Source of the DNA: a virus
Length of the DNA: 37,875 bases
Virus record (IMG/VR): IMGVR_UViG_3300048839_000451
Span: 1 to 37,875 of that record
Reading direction: 5' to 3' (one strand)
The number at the start of each line of letters is the position of its first letter. Position 1 is the first letter of the stretch. Shown here piece after piece: positions 13,859 through 20,866 of the stretch. The notes under the pieces are model-generated. The model was given only the letters and a program-made list of their open reading frames with translations. It was not told where the DNA came from and ran no database searches. A program made the position numbers and the translations under genes.

Positions 13859-15028
13859 ATGGACGTGAAAGACCAAATCCTCGGCGTTCTCAAGGAACAC
13901 ACCGAGGCGCTGACCGCGGCGATTGCTCGCAGCGATGCTGAGTTGAAGGAGCATGGCAAGGTTGCTGATGCGACAAAGAACGAGATCGCCGCGCTGTCCG
14001 AGAAGGGCCGCGCGATCGAGGCTCGGCTTGAGGCGCTGGAGCAGACGAGCGTGCGCGACACCGGGGGCAAACAGCAGCGCAAGTCGATTGGCCAGATTTG
14101 CACGGAGTCGGATCAGTTCAAAGAGTTCGCTTCGCGCAAGCAGAAAAAGGGGCAGTCTGCGCCGGTGGAACTCAAGGACATTACGAGCGACGCAGCTTCG
14201 GCCGGCGACGGAATCTGGTCTTATCGCGATCCCGAGCTGGTGTCGAATCCGTATCGCCCGCGAATGATCCGCACGCTGATTCCGACCGTGCCTGTCAACA
14301 GCAATCTGGTCGAGTGGGTGCAGACTAACGTCAGGACGAATCGTGCCGATGTCGTTTCGGAAGGTGGCGAGAAGCCGAAGTCCGAGTTGACGTATGACCG
14401 GAAGGAAACGCCGATTCGCAAAATCGCGCACTACTTCAAAACGTCAAGCGAAGTGCTGCAAGACTTCGCACGTCTGCGTGCGGAGATCGACTTCGAGGGC
14501 ATGGAGATGCTGCGTCAGGTCGAGGAAGATCAGCTCATGTCGGGCGACGGAACCGGCATCAACATCCTGGGGCTGATTCCGCAGGCAACGAACTTCGACG
14601 TGTCGATGGTCGTGTCTGGCGACCAGCAAGTCGACGTGATCCGGCGTGCGATTCTGCAGGTGCGGCAATCGTTCTACTCTGCAACTGGTATCGTTTTGAA
14701 TCCGGAAGATTGGGCGGCAATCGAGCTGCTCAAGGACATGGAGAATCGGTATCAGTTCAGCGTCGCGACGAGTGGCGCTCCGGCGCGGCTGTGGGGTCTG
14801 CCGGTTATCGAGTCGGACGCGCTGCCGCCTGGCGAATTTCTCGTCGGCGCGTTTGCGACTGCGGCATCGATCTTTGATCGGATGTCGACGTCTGTGTTCC
14901 TGAGCACCGAGAACGAGGACGACTTCATCATGAACATGGTGTCGATTCTGTTCGAGGAGCGGATCGGGCTGGCGGTGAAGCGCCCGCTTGCGTTCGTGCA
15001 TGGCAACGTGGACGGCACTTCGGGTTGA
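13859..15028 (+). CDS. Major capsid protein, HK97 fold
   Basis: A 389-residue capsid protein. The N-terminal ~95 residues are a charged coiled-coil delta domain (VKDQILGVLKEHTEALTAAI) serving as internal scaffold and removed by the protease. The HK97 fold follows, with RPRMIRTLIPTVPVNSNLVE, VSEGGEKPKSELTYDRKETP (E-loop region), LMSGDGTGINILGL and LWGLPVIESDALPPGEFLVG as hallmark stretches. Length is normal after cleavage. A TTCG-loop terminator follows immediately. No crosslink Lys/Asn pair can be called from sequence alone. Confidence 0.95.
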   Translation: MDVKDQILGVLKEHTEALTAAIARSDAELKEHGKVADATKNEIAALSEKGRAIEARLEALEQTSVRDTGGKQQRKSIGQICTESDQFKEFASRKQKKGQSAPVELKDITSDAASAGDGIWSYRDPELVSNPYRPRMIRTLIPTVPVNSNLVEWVQTNVRTNRADVVSEGGEKPKSELTYDRKETPIRKIAHYFKTSSEVLQDFARLRAEIDFEGMEMLRQVEEDQLMSGDGTGINILGLIPQATNFDVSMVVSGDQQVDVIRRAILQVRQSFYSATGIVLNPEDWAAIELLKDMENRYQFSVATSGAPARLWGLPVIESDALPPGEFLVGAFATAASIFDRMSTSVFLSTENEDDFIMNMVSILFEERIGLAVKRPLAFVHGNVDGTSG

Positions 15029-15049
15029 TCGGTGGTTGATGGCAGGGTT

Positions 15050-15079
15050 GCGGGGCGACTTCGGTCGCCTCGCTTTTTT
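15050..15079 (+). terminator. Intrinsic terminator after the capsid gene
   Basis: A 10-bp stem (15050-15059 with 15064-15073, one G-T wobble) closes a TTCG tetraloop and is followed by six T. It stands right behind the capsid stop and would reduce transcription into the glyco/methyl cassette and connectors unless transcription is antiterminated. Confidence 0.88.
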
Positions 15080-15099
15080 CTACCCTAGACAACGAAAAC

Positions 15100-15894
15100 A
15101 TGGACAAGGTTGCCATCGCAATGCGTGCGTTTCGGCGATCCGACACGCAGCAGTTTGTGCGCAACGGTCAAAAGATCGTCGCGCGTGACAGGTACATAGC
15201 AGAATTGGCGCGCGGCGGACTGGTGCGCGAAGTGGCGATGTTGCCTGATCCGCCGGAGCATAAACAACCAGATGCGCTTGGTCGCTGGCCAGGATCGGTC
15301 ATCGTATGTATCGCGAGCGGCCCGAGTCTGACGATTGATGATGTCTCGCTCGTGGAGGAATGGCGCACCGCGCCCGTGCGCGAACCGCGCCGAGTGATCG
15401 TCGTCAACACGACGTACAAGGCCGCGCCGTGGGCTGACGTGCTGTATGCCTGCGACGCGGCATGGTGGAATCTGCACATTCAGGACGTACGCGAATCGTT
15501 CGCTGGCGAACCGTGGACGCTGCAAAACTTTGCAGCGAAGAAGCACCGGTTGCACGAGATGCCGAGTGACGCAAAACCTGGGCTTGGGCGCAAGGTCATG
15601 CACCTGGGCGGGAATAGCGGTTATCAAGCCGTAAACATGGCGTACCTTTTTGGTGCGCGCAGGATCATCCTGCTCGGCTACGACATGCAGCGTACCGGCG
15701 GGCGGTCGCATTGGCACGGCGACCATCCGAAGGGCCTGCGCAATACGTCGCCGTTCGCGAGTTGGATCGCTCGTTTCAAGGTGCTGGCGAAAGACTTGCG
15801 CGAGGCTGGCGTCGAGGCTGTGAACGCGACGCGCGAAACCGCGCTACTCGGATTTGAGCGCGTTGATTTGCGCGAGGCATTGCGGCTTTGTTGA
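15100..15894 (+). CDS. DUF115/MptE-like protein with capsid-linked N-terminal module
   Basis: A 264-residue protein. Residues ~65-235 match the DUF115/MptE-like fold: a phosphate-binding turn VCIASGPSLTIDD (~69-81), VVNTTYKAAPWADVLYACDA (~101-120), the conserved HLGGNSGYQAVNMAYLFGA (~168-186), IILLGYDMQ and a His cluster HWHGDHP (~204-210). Known members include a pterin pyrophosphokinase in archaea and the Maf glycosyltransferase module for flagellin. Residues 1-47 look like a separate small module (RNGQKIVARDRYIAELARGG), similar in style to short ORFs after capsid genes. With two glycosyltransferases and a methyltransferase behind it, a protein-glycosylation role is plausible but unproven. 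Confidence 0.78.
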   Translation: MDKVAIAMRAFRRSDTQQFVRNGQKIVARDRYIAELARGGLVREVAMLPDPPEHKQPDALGRWPGSVIVCIASGPSLTIDDVSLVEEWRTAPVREPRRVIVVNTTYKAAPWADVLYACDAAWWNLHIQDVRESFAGEPWTLQNFAAKKHRLHEMPSDAKPGLGRKVMHLGGNSGYQAVNMAYLFGARRIILLGYDMQRTGGRSHWHGDHPKGLRNTSPFASWIARFKVLAKDLREAGVEAVNATRETALLGFERVDLREALRLC

Positions 15895-16583
15895 CGGTTT
15901 GCTGCTGGCTATGGGGCGGGCGCAACTATCAACCGGCGCACGTTAATGTACTGGCGTCGACGATGCGCCGTCACTTGGGCGCGCATCGGTTCGTTTGCAT
16001 CAGCGATGAGTACGGATTCTCGTCTGATGTGGAAGTGTTGCCGATGCCGGATGCAGCGCTTGCGCTCGGTGAATTGTTGACGCCGGAAGGTGGCAGGTTT
16101 CCATCTTGCTATCGCAGACTATGGATGTTTTCTGATGAGGCGCGATGTCTCGGCGAGCGTGTGTTGCTTGTCGATATTGATCTCGTTGTCGTGCGCAGCA
16201 TTCAGCATTTGGTCGATCGAGATGAGCCGTTCGTAGGCTGGCGTCCGATTGCAAACTGGGGGCCAGCGCAGCAAAAGCGGATCGGCGGCGGATTGTATTT
16301 GATGACGCCCGGCGCGCATCGCGAGGTGTTCGACGACTTCGCCGGAGAAGTGTCGATTGCGGCTGCGCGTGACGCTGGTTTTCGCGGGTCCGACCAGGCA
16401 TGGATCAGCTACAAGCTCGCGGCCCGTGTGCCGGTGTATCCGATGAACTCTGGTATCTACAGCATTCGTGATTTGGCCAATGGGAAAAAACCGTTGCCGA
16501 CTGATGCGTGCTTGGTGCAGTTCAACGGCGATGCAAAACCGTGGCATTCGAACCTATCCTGGGTGCGCAATCATTGGCGCTGA
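15888..16583 (+). CDS. DxD glycosyltransferase (GT-A type), first of two
   Basis: A 231-residue protein resembling nucleotide-sugar-dependent GT-A enzymes. The N-terminus LTVCCWLWGGRNYQPAHVNV is the donor-binding strand; SCYRRLWMFSDEA precedes the metal-binding LLVDIDLVVVRS (D96-I-D98); SDQAWISY and a late His (WHSNLSW) complete the pattern. The start is TTG 15888 (or 15891), overlapping the DUF115 stop. No ATG exists near the conserved beginning, so expression probably depends on coupling. Donor and acceptor are unknown. Confidence 0.82.
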   Translation: MLTVCCWLWGGRNYQPAHVNVLASTMRRHLGAHRFVCISDEYGFSSDVEVLPMPDAALALGELLTPEGGRFPSCYRRLWMFSDEARCLGERVLLVDIDLVVVRSIQHLVDRDEPFVGWRPIANWGPAQQKRIGGGLYLMTPGAHREVFDDFAGEVSIAAARDAGFRGSDQAWISYKLAARVPVYPMNSGIYSIRDLANGKKPLPTDACLVQFNGDAKPWHSNLSWVRNHWR

Positions 16584-17092
16584 TCACTGACGAATACTGC
16601 GCGCTCAATACTGAGATGCACCGCCGGCAGGCGCATTACGGTACAAGCGCGGCGAAACATGCGCGGCTAGTTTGCAAGGTCTTGCGCAAGGCAAAGGCGC
16701 GATCCATGCTTGACTACGGATGCGGCAAGGCGACATTGCGCAAGGTCGTTGCTGATGTCGTCGAGTATCGAGGATTCGACCCGGCGATTGCGGAATACGC
16801 GCACGCGCCAGAGCCCGCCGATGTGGTCGCCTGCATGGACGTAATGGAGCATGTGGAACCGCAATTCGTCGAGGCGGTTCTAGCCGCAGTCATCGGCCTA
16901 GCAGGTCGCGCGGCAATGTTCGTGATCTCGTGCGAAGTCGGCGGGCGGATTCTTGCCGATGGATTGCCGGCGCACCGCAGCGTTCATCCGCCGAGCTGGT
17001 GGTTGGATCGTCTCGGCGCTTATGGCCGGGTGGACATTCATCCGCCGGTTTCACCAACCGAAGAATTGGTGGCGGTCGTTTGGAAGTCGTAA
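16574..17092 (+). CDS. SAM-dependent methyltransferase (class I)
   Basis: A 172-residue methyltransferase. Motif I is MLDYGCGKATL (~45-55), the acidic post-I region is RGFDPAI, and motif IV-like is VACMDVMEHVEPQFVE (~85-100), the MDVMEHV form common in small-molecule and sugar methylases rather than DNA methylases. The proposed start TTG 16574 overlaps the glycosyltransferase end by ten bases; the frame is open further upstream but that would intrude on the previous gene. It probably acts on the same substrate as its glycosyltransferase neighbours, for example O-methylating a transferred sugar. Confidence 0.82.
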   Translation: MALITDEYCALNTEMHRRQAHYGTSAAKHARLVCKVLRKAKARSMLDYGCGKATLRKVVADVVEYRGFDPAIAEYAHAPEPADVVACMDVMEHVEPQFVEAVLAAVIGLAGRAAMFVISCEVGGRILADGLPAHRSVHPPSWWLDRLGAYGRVDIHPPVSPTEELVAVVWKS

Positions 17093-17733
17093 CCGTCATT
17101 CGGACGAATGGCGAGCGTACTGCGGCGGCTTGTGAGTGGTACGCAAAAAGACTGTTCGCGAACGTCCAGCCTATTCGCGTCGCGCCATTCGCCGAGGCGG
17201 TGCGCGAGTGCTTTCGCATTGGCATAGCGTCGCGTGCCGACTGGCTTGTGACGATCGACGCCGACTTGCTGGTGCTTGATGGGGCGCTGAATTTACTGCG
17301 GGTCGCAAAGCGCACGACCGGATGGCAGGTGCTAGGGCGCGTGCGTGATCGGTTGTACGGCGGCATTCGGCGCGGCGGCGTGCGCGTCTATCGTGTTGCG
17401 ACACTTGATCGAGTCTTGCCGCTGGTGCGTGATGACGCGATCCGGCCCGAGGGTGATCTCGCTGGCATCGTGCCTGGTGTCGAGATGGTCGAGACGGTGA
17501 CGGCCCTCCACGATTATGAGCAGTGGTACGCGGACCTGTATCGCAAGGGCGCTGCGCATCGGATCAAACATCCGAATTGGAATGTCGAGCGGTGGCGTAA
17601 ATCGGAGGACCGCGATCTGCGCGTGGCTTATGCGGGATGGATCGGCAGCCCGATGCCATATCGCGAGAAGAAAGCATTTAGGGCGGACGAATGGCAAACG
17701 TACATGTTATCGATACGCCGGCAACCGAGTTGA
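17080..17733 (+). CDS. DxD glycosyltransferase (GT2/GT-A type), second of two
   Basis: A 217-residue protein starting at TTG 17080 with the first strand VVTVIRTNGERT. Then come FAEAVRECFRIGIASRADWL and VTIDADLLVL (D60-A-D62), the metal/nucleotide-sugar motif of GT-A enzymes, and FDxD-like downstream elements RVRDRLYGGIRRGGVRVYRV and EGDLAGI. It overlaps the methyltransferase by 13 bases and the connector gene by 43 bases. That deep overlap places the cassette firmly inside the head operon rather than in an independent morphon. Confidence 0.78.
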   Translation: MEVVTVIRTNGERTAAACEWYAKRLFANVQPIRVAPFAEAVRECFRIGIASRADWLVTIDADLLVLDGALNLLRVAKRTTGWQVLGRVRDRLYGGIRRGGVRVYRVATLDRVLPLVRDDAIRPEGDLAGIVPGVEMVETVTALHDYEQWYADLYRKGAAHRIKHPNWNVERWRKSEDRDLRVAYAGWIGSPMPYREKKAFRADEWQTYMLSIRRQPS

Positions 17734-18293
17734 TCTCGCTCGAAGAAGCGCGGATGCACCTGTACCTGGACGCTGATGGATCGCCGCCGACGCATCCGCA
17801 AGACCCCCTGATCGAAACGTTCATTACTGCGGCGCGCGAGATTGCCGAGCGTCATTGTGACGCGCGGTTCGGTGCGTGGCAGCTAGAACTTCGGCAGGCA
17901 ATGTTCGGCGTGACGATCGAATTGCCGGATGCGCCGGTAATTGCAGTCGATTCGATCGGGTATATCGATACGGACGGCGACGCACAAACGGTCGACGCTG
18001 AGGACTACGAACTTGCCGGCACGGCGACAGCGCCTGTAGTTCGTTTGGTATCCGGCGTGTCGTGGCCGACGGACGTTGCCAGTCAGAATGACGCGGTGCG
18101 TGTTCGGTACACCGCTGGCTATCAGGTCGGCAGCCCGCACACGTTGCCGGCCGCACTTAAGGCGGCGATGCTGTTGCTGGTCGGGCATCTGTACGTCAAT
18201 CGCTCGGCAGTCGAGATCGGGACGATTGCGACGGAATTGCCGCTCGGCGTGTTCACGTTGCTGCAACCATATCGTCGCAACCTCGGAGTCTGA
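17691..18293 (+). CDS. Head-tail connector (phiE125 gp8 / HK97 gp6-like)
   Basis: A 200-residue protein with SLEEARMHLYLDADG near the N-terminus, PLIETFITAAREIAERHCDA (~41-60) and the late helix LPAALKAAMLLLVGHLYVNR. This is the standard pattern of the helical adaptor ring that attaches beneath the portal. ATG 17691 lies inside the end of the preceding glycosyltransferase gene. Followed by the other neck proteins in conventional order. Confidence 0.9.
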   Translation: MANVHVIDTPATELISLEEARMHLYLDADGSPPTHPQDPLIETFITAAREIAERHCDARFGAWQLELRQAMFGVTIELPDAPVIAVDSIGYIDTDGDAQTVDAEDYELAGTATAPVVRLVSGVSWPTDVASQNDAVRVRYTAGYQVGSPHTLPAALKAAMLLLVGHLYVNRSAVEIGTIATELPLGVFTLLQPYRRNLGV

Positions 18294-18296
18294 GCG

Positions 18297-18638
18297 GTGG
18301 CCGGCGGACGAATCAGAATCGGGCGGATGAATCGGCGGATCACGATTGCCGAAAAATTCGTGACGCGCGATGCGTTCGGTGGTGAGTCAATTGCGTGGCA
18401 ATCCGTCGGGAGTTATTGGGCTGCGGTCTTGCCGATTCGCGGGCGCGAGTACGTTGCGATTCGTGACGCTGGTGCGGAGATCACGACGCGGTTTGTCATG
18501 CACTACCGGGCCGGAATCACGCCGGCTATGCGCATCGAGCATCAGGGCGCGCTGTACGACATCATAGATGTGATTGATCCTGAAGATGGCGGGCAATACC
18601 TGGAAATCATGGCGAGAGCCGAGGCTGTGCCGTCGTGA
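18297..18638 (+). CDS. Head-tail joining (stopper) protein
   Basis: A 113-residue protein of the head closure (SPP1 gp16 / HK97 gp7) family. It starts with RMNRRITIAEKFVTRDAFGG, then YWAAVLPIRGREYVAI and ITPAMRIEHQGALYDIIDVI, ending in LEIMARAEAV. It plugs the connector after packaging. GTG 18297 is the start. The next gene overlaps by four bases. Confidence 0.9.
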   Translation: MAGGRIRIGRMNRRITIAEKFVTRDAFGGESIAWQSVGSYWAAVLPIRGREYVAIRDAGAEITTRFVMHYRAGITPAMRIEHQGALYDIIDVIDPEDGGQYLEIMARAEAVPS

Positions 18639-19174
18639 CTATCACAGCGAAGATTGACATTCCAGACTTCCGTCGGCAATTGCGTGAAGTCGAATCGAGG
18701 ATGCAAAAGCGCATCGCAGGCGGTGCGGCTCGCGCGGCTGCGATGGTGTTTGCAAAGGCCGCAAGAAATCGCGCTCCGAAATTGGAGCGACCTGTATTCG
18801 GCAAATCTCAGCGGATCCCTGGGGCGCTTAGGCGTGGCATCGTGGTTGCGCGCGGTCGCAGGAATACTGCGCGCGGTGCCGTGCGCTATTACATCAGTGT
18901 GCGTAGCGGAAAAAAATATGCACGACGCGGCAAAGGCGATCCGTTCTATTGGCGCTTTCTTGAGGCCGGATGGCATCCGCGAGGCCGAGGGCAAAAGCTG
19001 CGCGGCGGCAAACGGCTGCGTGCTCTCTTGCTAGATCGATCCATACAGGCCGGCGCGCGCAAGGTTCAGTATCCGTTCTTCCTGCCGGCGTTTCGCGCCG
19101 CCGGGCCTGATGCGCTCGCGGCGTTCAATCGGCGAATGAACGAAGGCATTGCCAAATTGCGGGACGTGCGATGA
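18635..19174 (+). CDS. HK97 gp10-like tail completion protein
   Basis: A 179-residue basic protein with a helical N-terminus (DFRRQLREVESRMQKRIAGG), an AAAMVFAKAARNRAP segment and the late YPFFLPAFRAAG motif typical of HK97 gp10/minor tail proteins that join tail to head. Starts GTG 18635 and overlaps both neighbours by four bases. Confidence 0.88.
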   Translation: MTITAKIDIPDFRRQLREVESRMQKRIAGGAARAAAMVFAKAARNRAPKLERPVFGKSQRIPGALRRGIVVARGRRNTARGAVRYYISVRSGKKYARRGKGDPFYWRFLEAGWHPRGRGQKLRGGKRLRALLLDRSIQAGARKVQYPFFLPAFRAAGPDALAAFNRRMNEGIAKLRDVR

Positions 19175-19524
19175 GCGCAGAAACGGTCTTGTATACGGCG
19201 CTATCGACGACGACGACGGTTGACTCGCTTGTAGATGGCCGCGTCTACCCGGACATTGCGCCACAAGATGCAAGCCTGCCGGCGATCGCATTCGAGCGCA
19301 CCGGGACGGAATATATCAATACAATTCACGGCGATGCGATTGCGACGAAAGCGATGCTCGCAATCTACTGCATGGCCGAGACTCGCGCAGACGCCGAAGG
19401 CTTGTGCGATGTTGTAGCCGATGCTGTGCGTGCCGCTGATTTCACGACGATAGATCGGCGCGCTGAGTTCAATGCGGAGCAGGCGCTTTGGGCGACCGTG
19501 CTCGAAGTGCAGTTCTGGGAATAG
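19171..19524 (+). CDS. Tail terminator-like protein (DUF3168)
   Basis: A 117-residue protein with the DUF3168 layout: LYTALSTTTTVDSLVDGRVY, then PAIAFERTGTEYINTIHGDA and a C-terminal strand VLEVQFWE. Members cap the tail tube at the neck and are functional counterparts of lambda gpU. ATG 19171 overlaps the previous stop. A strong terminator follows. Confidence 0.85.
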   Translation: MSAETVLYTALSTTTTVDSLVDGRVYPDIAPQDASLPAIAFERTGTEYINTIHGDAIATKAMLAIYCMAETRADAEGLCDVVADAVRAADFTTIDRRAEFNAEQALWATVLEVQFWE

Positions 19525-19543
19525 GGGCGTCGTCCCTGATAGC

Positions 19544-19566
19544 AAGCCGCCATTCGGCGGCTTTTT
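19544..19566 (+). terminator. Intrinsic terminator before the tail tube gene
   Basis: An 8-bp perfect stem (19544-19551 with 19556-19563, loop ATTC) runs into a T-rich stretch. It lies between the neck genes and the major tail gene. Downstream, GGAG precedes the tail tube ATG, but no obvious promoter is seen in the 40-base gap. Confidence 0.9.
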
Positions 19567-19605
19567 CTTTTCTGCCGCGCCGCGGCGTTTTTCGGAGTAG
19601 TCAAA

Positions 19606-20256
19606 ATGGCGAACGTCTCAAAGTGGGCAAAGGTTGCCGTCGATGTGGAGAGCACTGCGGCGGCTCCGGTTGCGATTGTCGGGATCTCGAAAGATAGTCC
19701 CGGCGTCGTAACGTTTCACGGCACTCTGCCGGATAACGGTGCGTATGTGCGCATCAATTCAAACGGCATGAGCCAGGTCGATGGCCGTGTGTTCCGCGTG
19801 GCGAATGGCGCATCCGGCTCGCCGGATTCGTTCGAGCTGGAAGGTGAGGACACGACCGACTTTGACGCGTTCGTTTCAGGAGAGTTCGAGGTTGTCACGT
19901 TCGGGCTGACCATGACGACGGCGCGCGGCCTGCAAGCAAGCGGTGGCGATTTCGATTTTATCGATATCACGACCATTCACGACAACATCCGCCGGCAGGT
20001 TCCTGGCGCGGCATCGCCCGCGACGTACCAGTTCGAGAACATCTGGGATATCGCGGATGCTGCGCTCGTCGGGCTGAAGCAGGCATCCGACAATCAAGAC
20101 CTCCGCGCTGTGCGGTTTACGTTTGCCAATGGGCAGCGCGTCGTGTTCAATGGCTATGTCGGCGCTACGCTCCTGCCGGTCGGGCAGGCGCAAGACCTCG
20201 TGACGACTTCTGTTGTCGTGACGATGTTCGGTCGTCCGACGGTCTATGCGAGCTAA
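19606..20256 (+). CDS. Major tail tube protein
   Basis: A 216-residue tail tube subunit with beta-rich segments FHGTLPDNGAYVRINSNG and VFRVANGASGSPDSFELEGE, and C-terminal RAVRFTFANGQRVVFNGYVG and TSVVVTMFGRPTVYAS. It follows the tail terminator and precedes the tail chaperones, as in all siphophages. Hexamers of it stack around the tape measure protein. Start ATG 19606 with GGAG site. Confidence 0.88.
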   Translation: MANVSKWAKVAVDVESTAAAPVAIVGISKDSPGVVTFHGTLPDNGAYVRINSNGMSQVDGRVFRVANGASGSPDSFELEGEDTTDFDAFVSGEFEVVTFGLTMTTARGLQASGGDFDFIDITTIHDNIRRQVPGAASPATYQFENIWDIADAALVGLKQASDNQDLRAVRFTFANGQRVVFNGYVGATLLPVGQAQDLVTTSVVVTMFGRPTVYAS

Positions 20257-20573
20257 TGGCACTGCGGCGCGGTGACATCCCGCCGCCGAGTTTTCCGCAT
20301 GAGCCAGTGCATGTGGAATCGCTCGGCGGCGAGGTTGTCGTCTACGGACTCGGACTCGCTGACAAGCTCAGGTTCTCGACTTGGGATGGGCCGCGCTTTG
20401 CGCAACTATGCGAGGCGCTTGCGATCTGTGTGCGTGACGACGAAGGCGCGGCCATCTGGACATCGGAGCAATGGGACGCTTGGGGGTCGCTGCATGTTAA
20501 AGAAGCGCTCGATTTGTTCGGCGTGATCGAGCGACTCTCCGGTATGACTGAGGAACAAGTCTCAAAAAACTGA
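20256..20573 (+). CDS. Tail assembly chaperone (G-like)
   Basis: A 105-residue acidic protein (GLGLADKLRFSTWDGPRFAQ, EALDLFGVIERLSGMTEEQ) that precedes the tape measure gene, the position of lambda gpG. Its last codons TCA AAA AAC TGA contain a perfect -1 slippery heptamer, so a fraction of ribosomes should continue into the overlapping frame to make a longer GT-type chaperone. It should coat the tape measure before tube assembly. ATG 20256 overlaps the tail tube stop. Confidence 0.88.
   Translation: MALRRGDIPPPSFPHEPVHVESLGGEVVVYGLGLADKLRFSTWDGPRFAQLCEALAICVRDDEGAAIWTSEQWDAWGSLHVKEALDLFGVIERLSGMTEEQVSKN
20564..20570 (+). promoter_or_regulatory. Programmed -1 frameshift site A_AAA_AAC
   Basis: The heptamer AAAAAAC fits X_XXY_YYZ in the frame of the chaperone gene and is followed immediately by its TGA stop. 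Slipping back one base joins the G frame to the open frame that ends at 20866, giving a ~203-residue fusion. This is the expected arrangement for siphophage G/GT chaperones. Confidence 0.9.
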
Positions 20574-20866
20574 GTACCCCCGACGTTGATTTTGCGATGG
20601 TGCTGTGCGGCCATCTCGGGATGACGCTCGGGGAGTTGGGGCAGCGCATGAGCGCTCAGGAATTCGCGCTATGGTGCGCTCGTCATGCGCAGGTTCCTAT
20701 TGGCGAAGTTCGCGATGATCTCAACACGGGCATTCTCGCCGCCCAGGTAACGAACATGGCCGGCAAGATTCTCAAGGGCAAGCCGACGAGTGCAAGCGAC
20801 TTTATGCCATCTCTGAATCGTCCAAACGACGAACCTGACCCGCTCGAATTTTTCGGGAAGATGTAA
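20570..20866 (+). CDS. Tail assembly chaperone extension (T frame, expressed by frameshift)
   Basis: After the -1 shift, 98 residues follow (LSTPDVDFAMVLCGHLGMTL, then RMSAQEFALWCARHAQVPIG and DPLEFFGKM). They form the T part of the fused chaperone, which in lambda recruits the tape measure or tail tube proteins. An internal ATG at 20597 could start a separate 89-residue product, but no ribosome site precedes it. Its stop overlaps the tape measure start (TAATG). Confidence 0.85.
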   Translation: MSTPDVDFAMVLCGHLGMTLGELGQRMSAQEFALWCARHAQVPIGEVRDDLNTGILAAQVTNMAGKILKGKPTSASDFMPSLNRPNDEPDPLEFFGKM

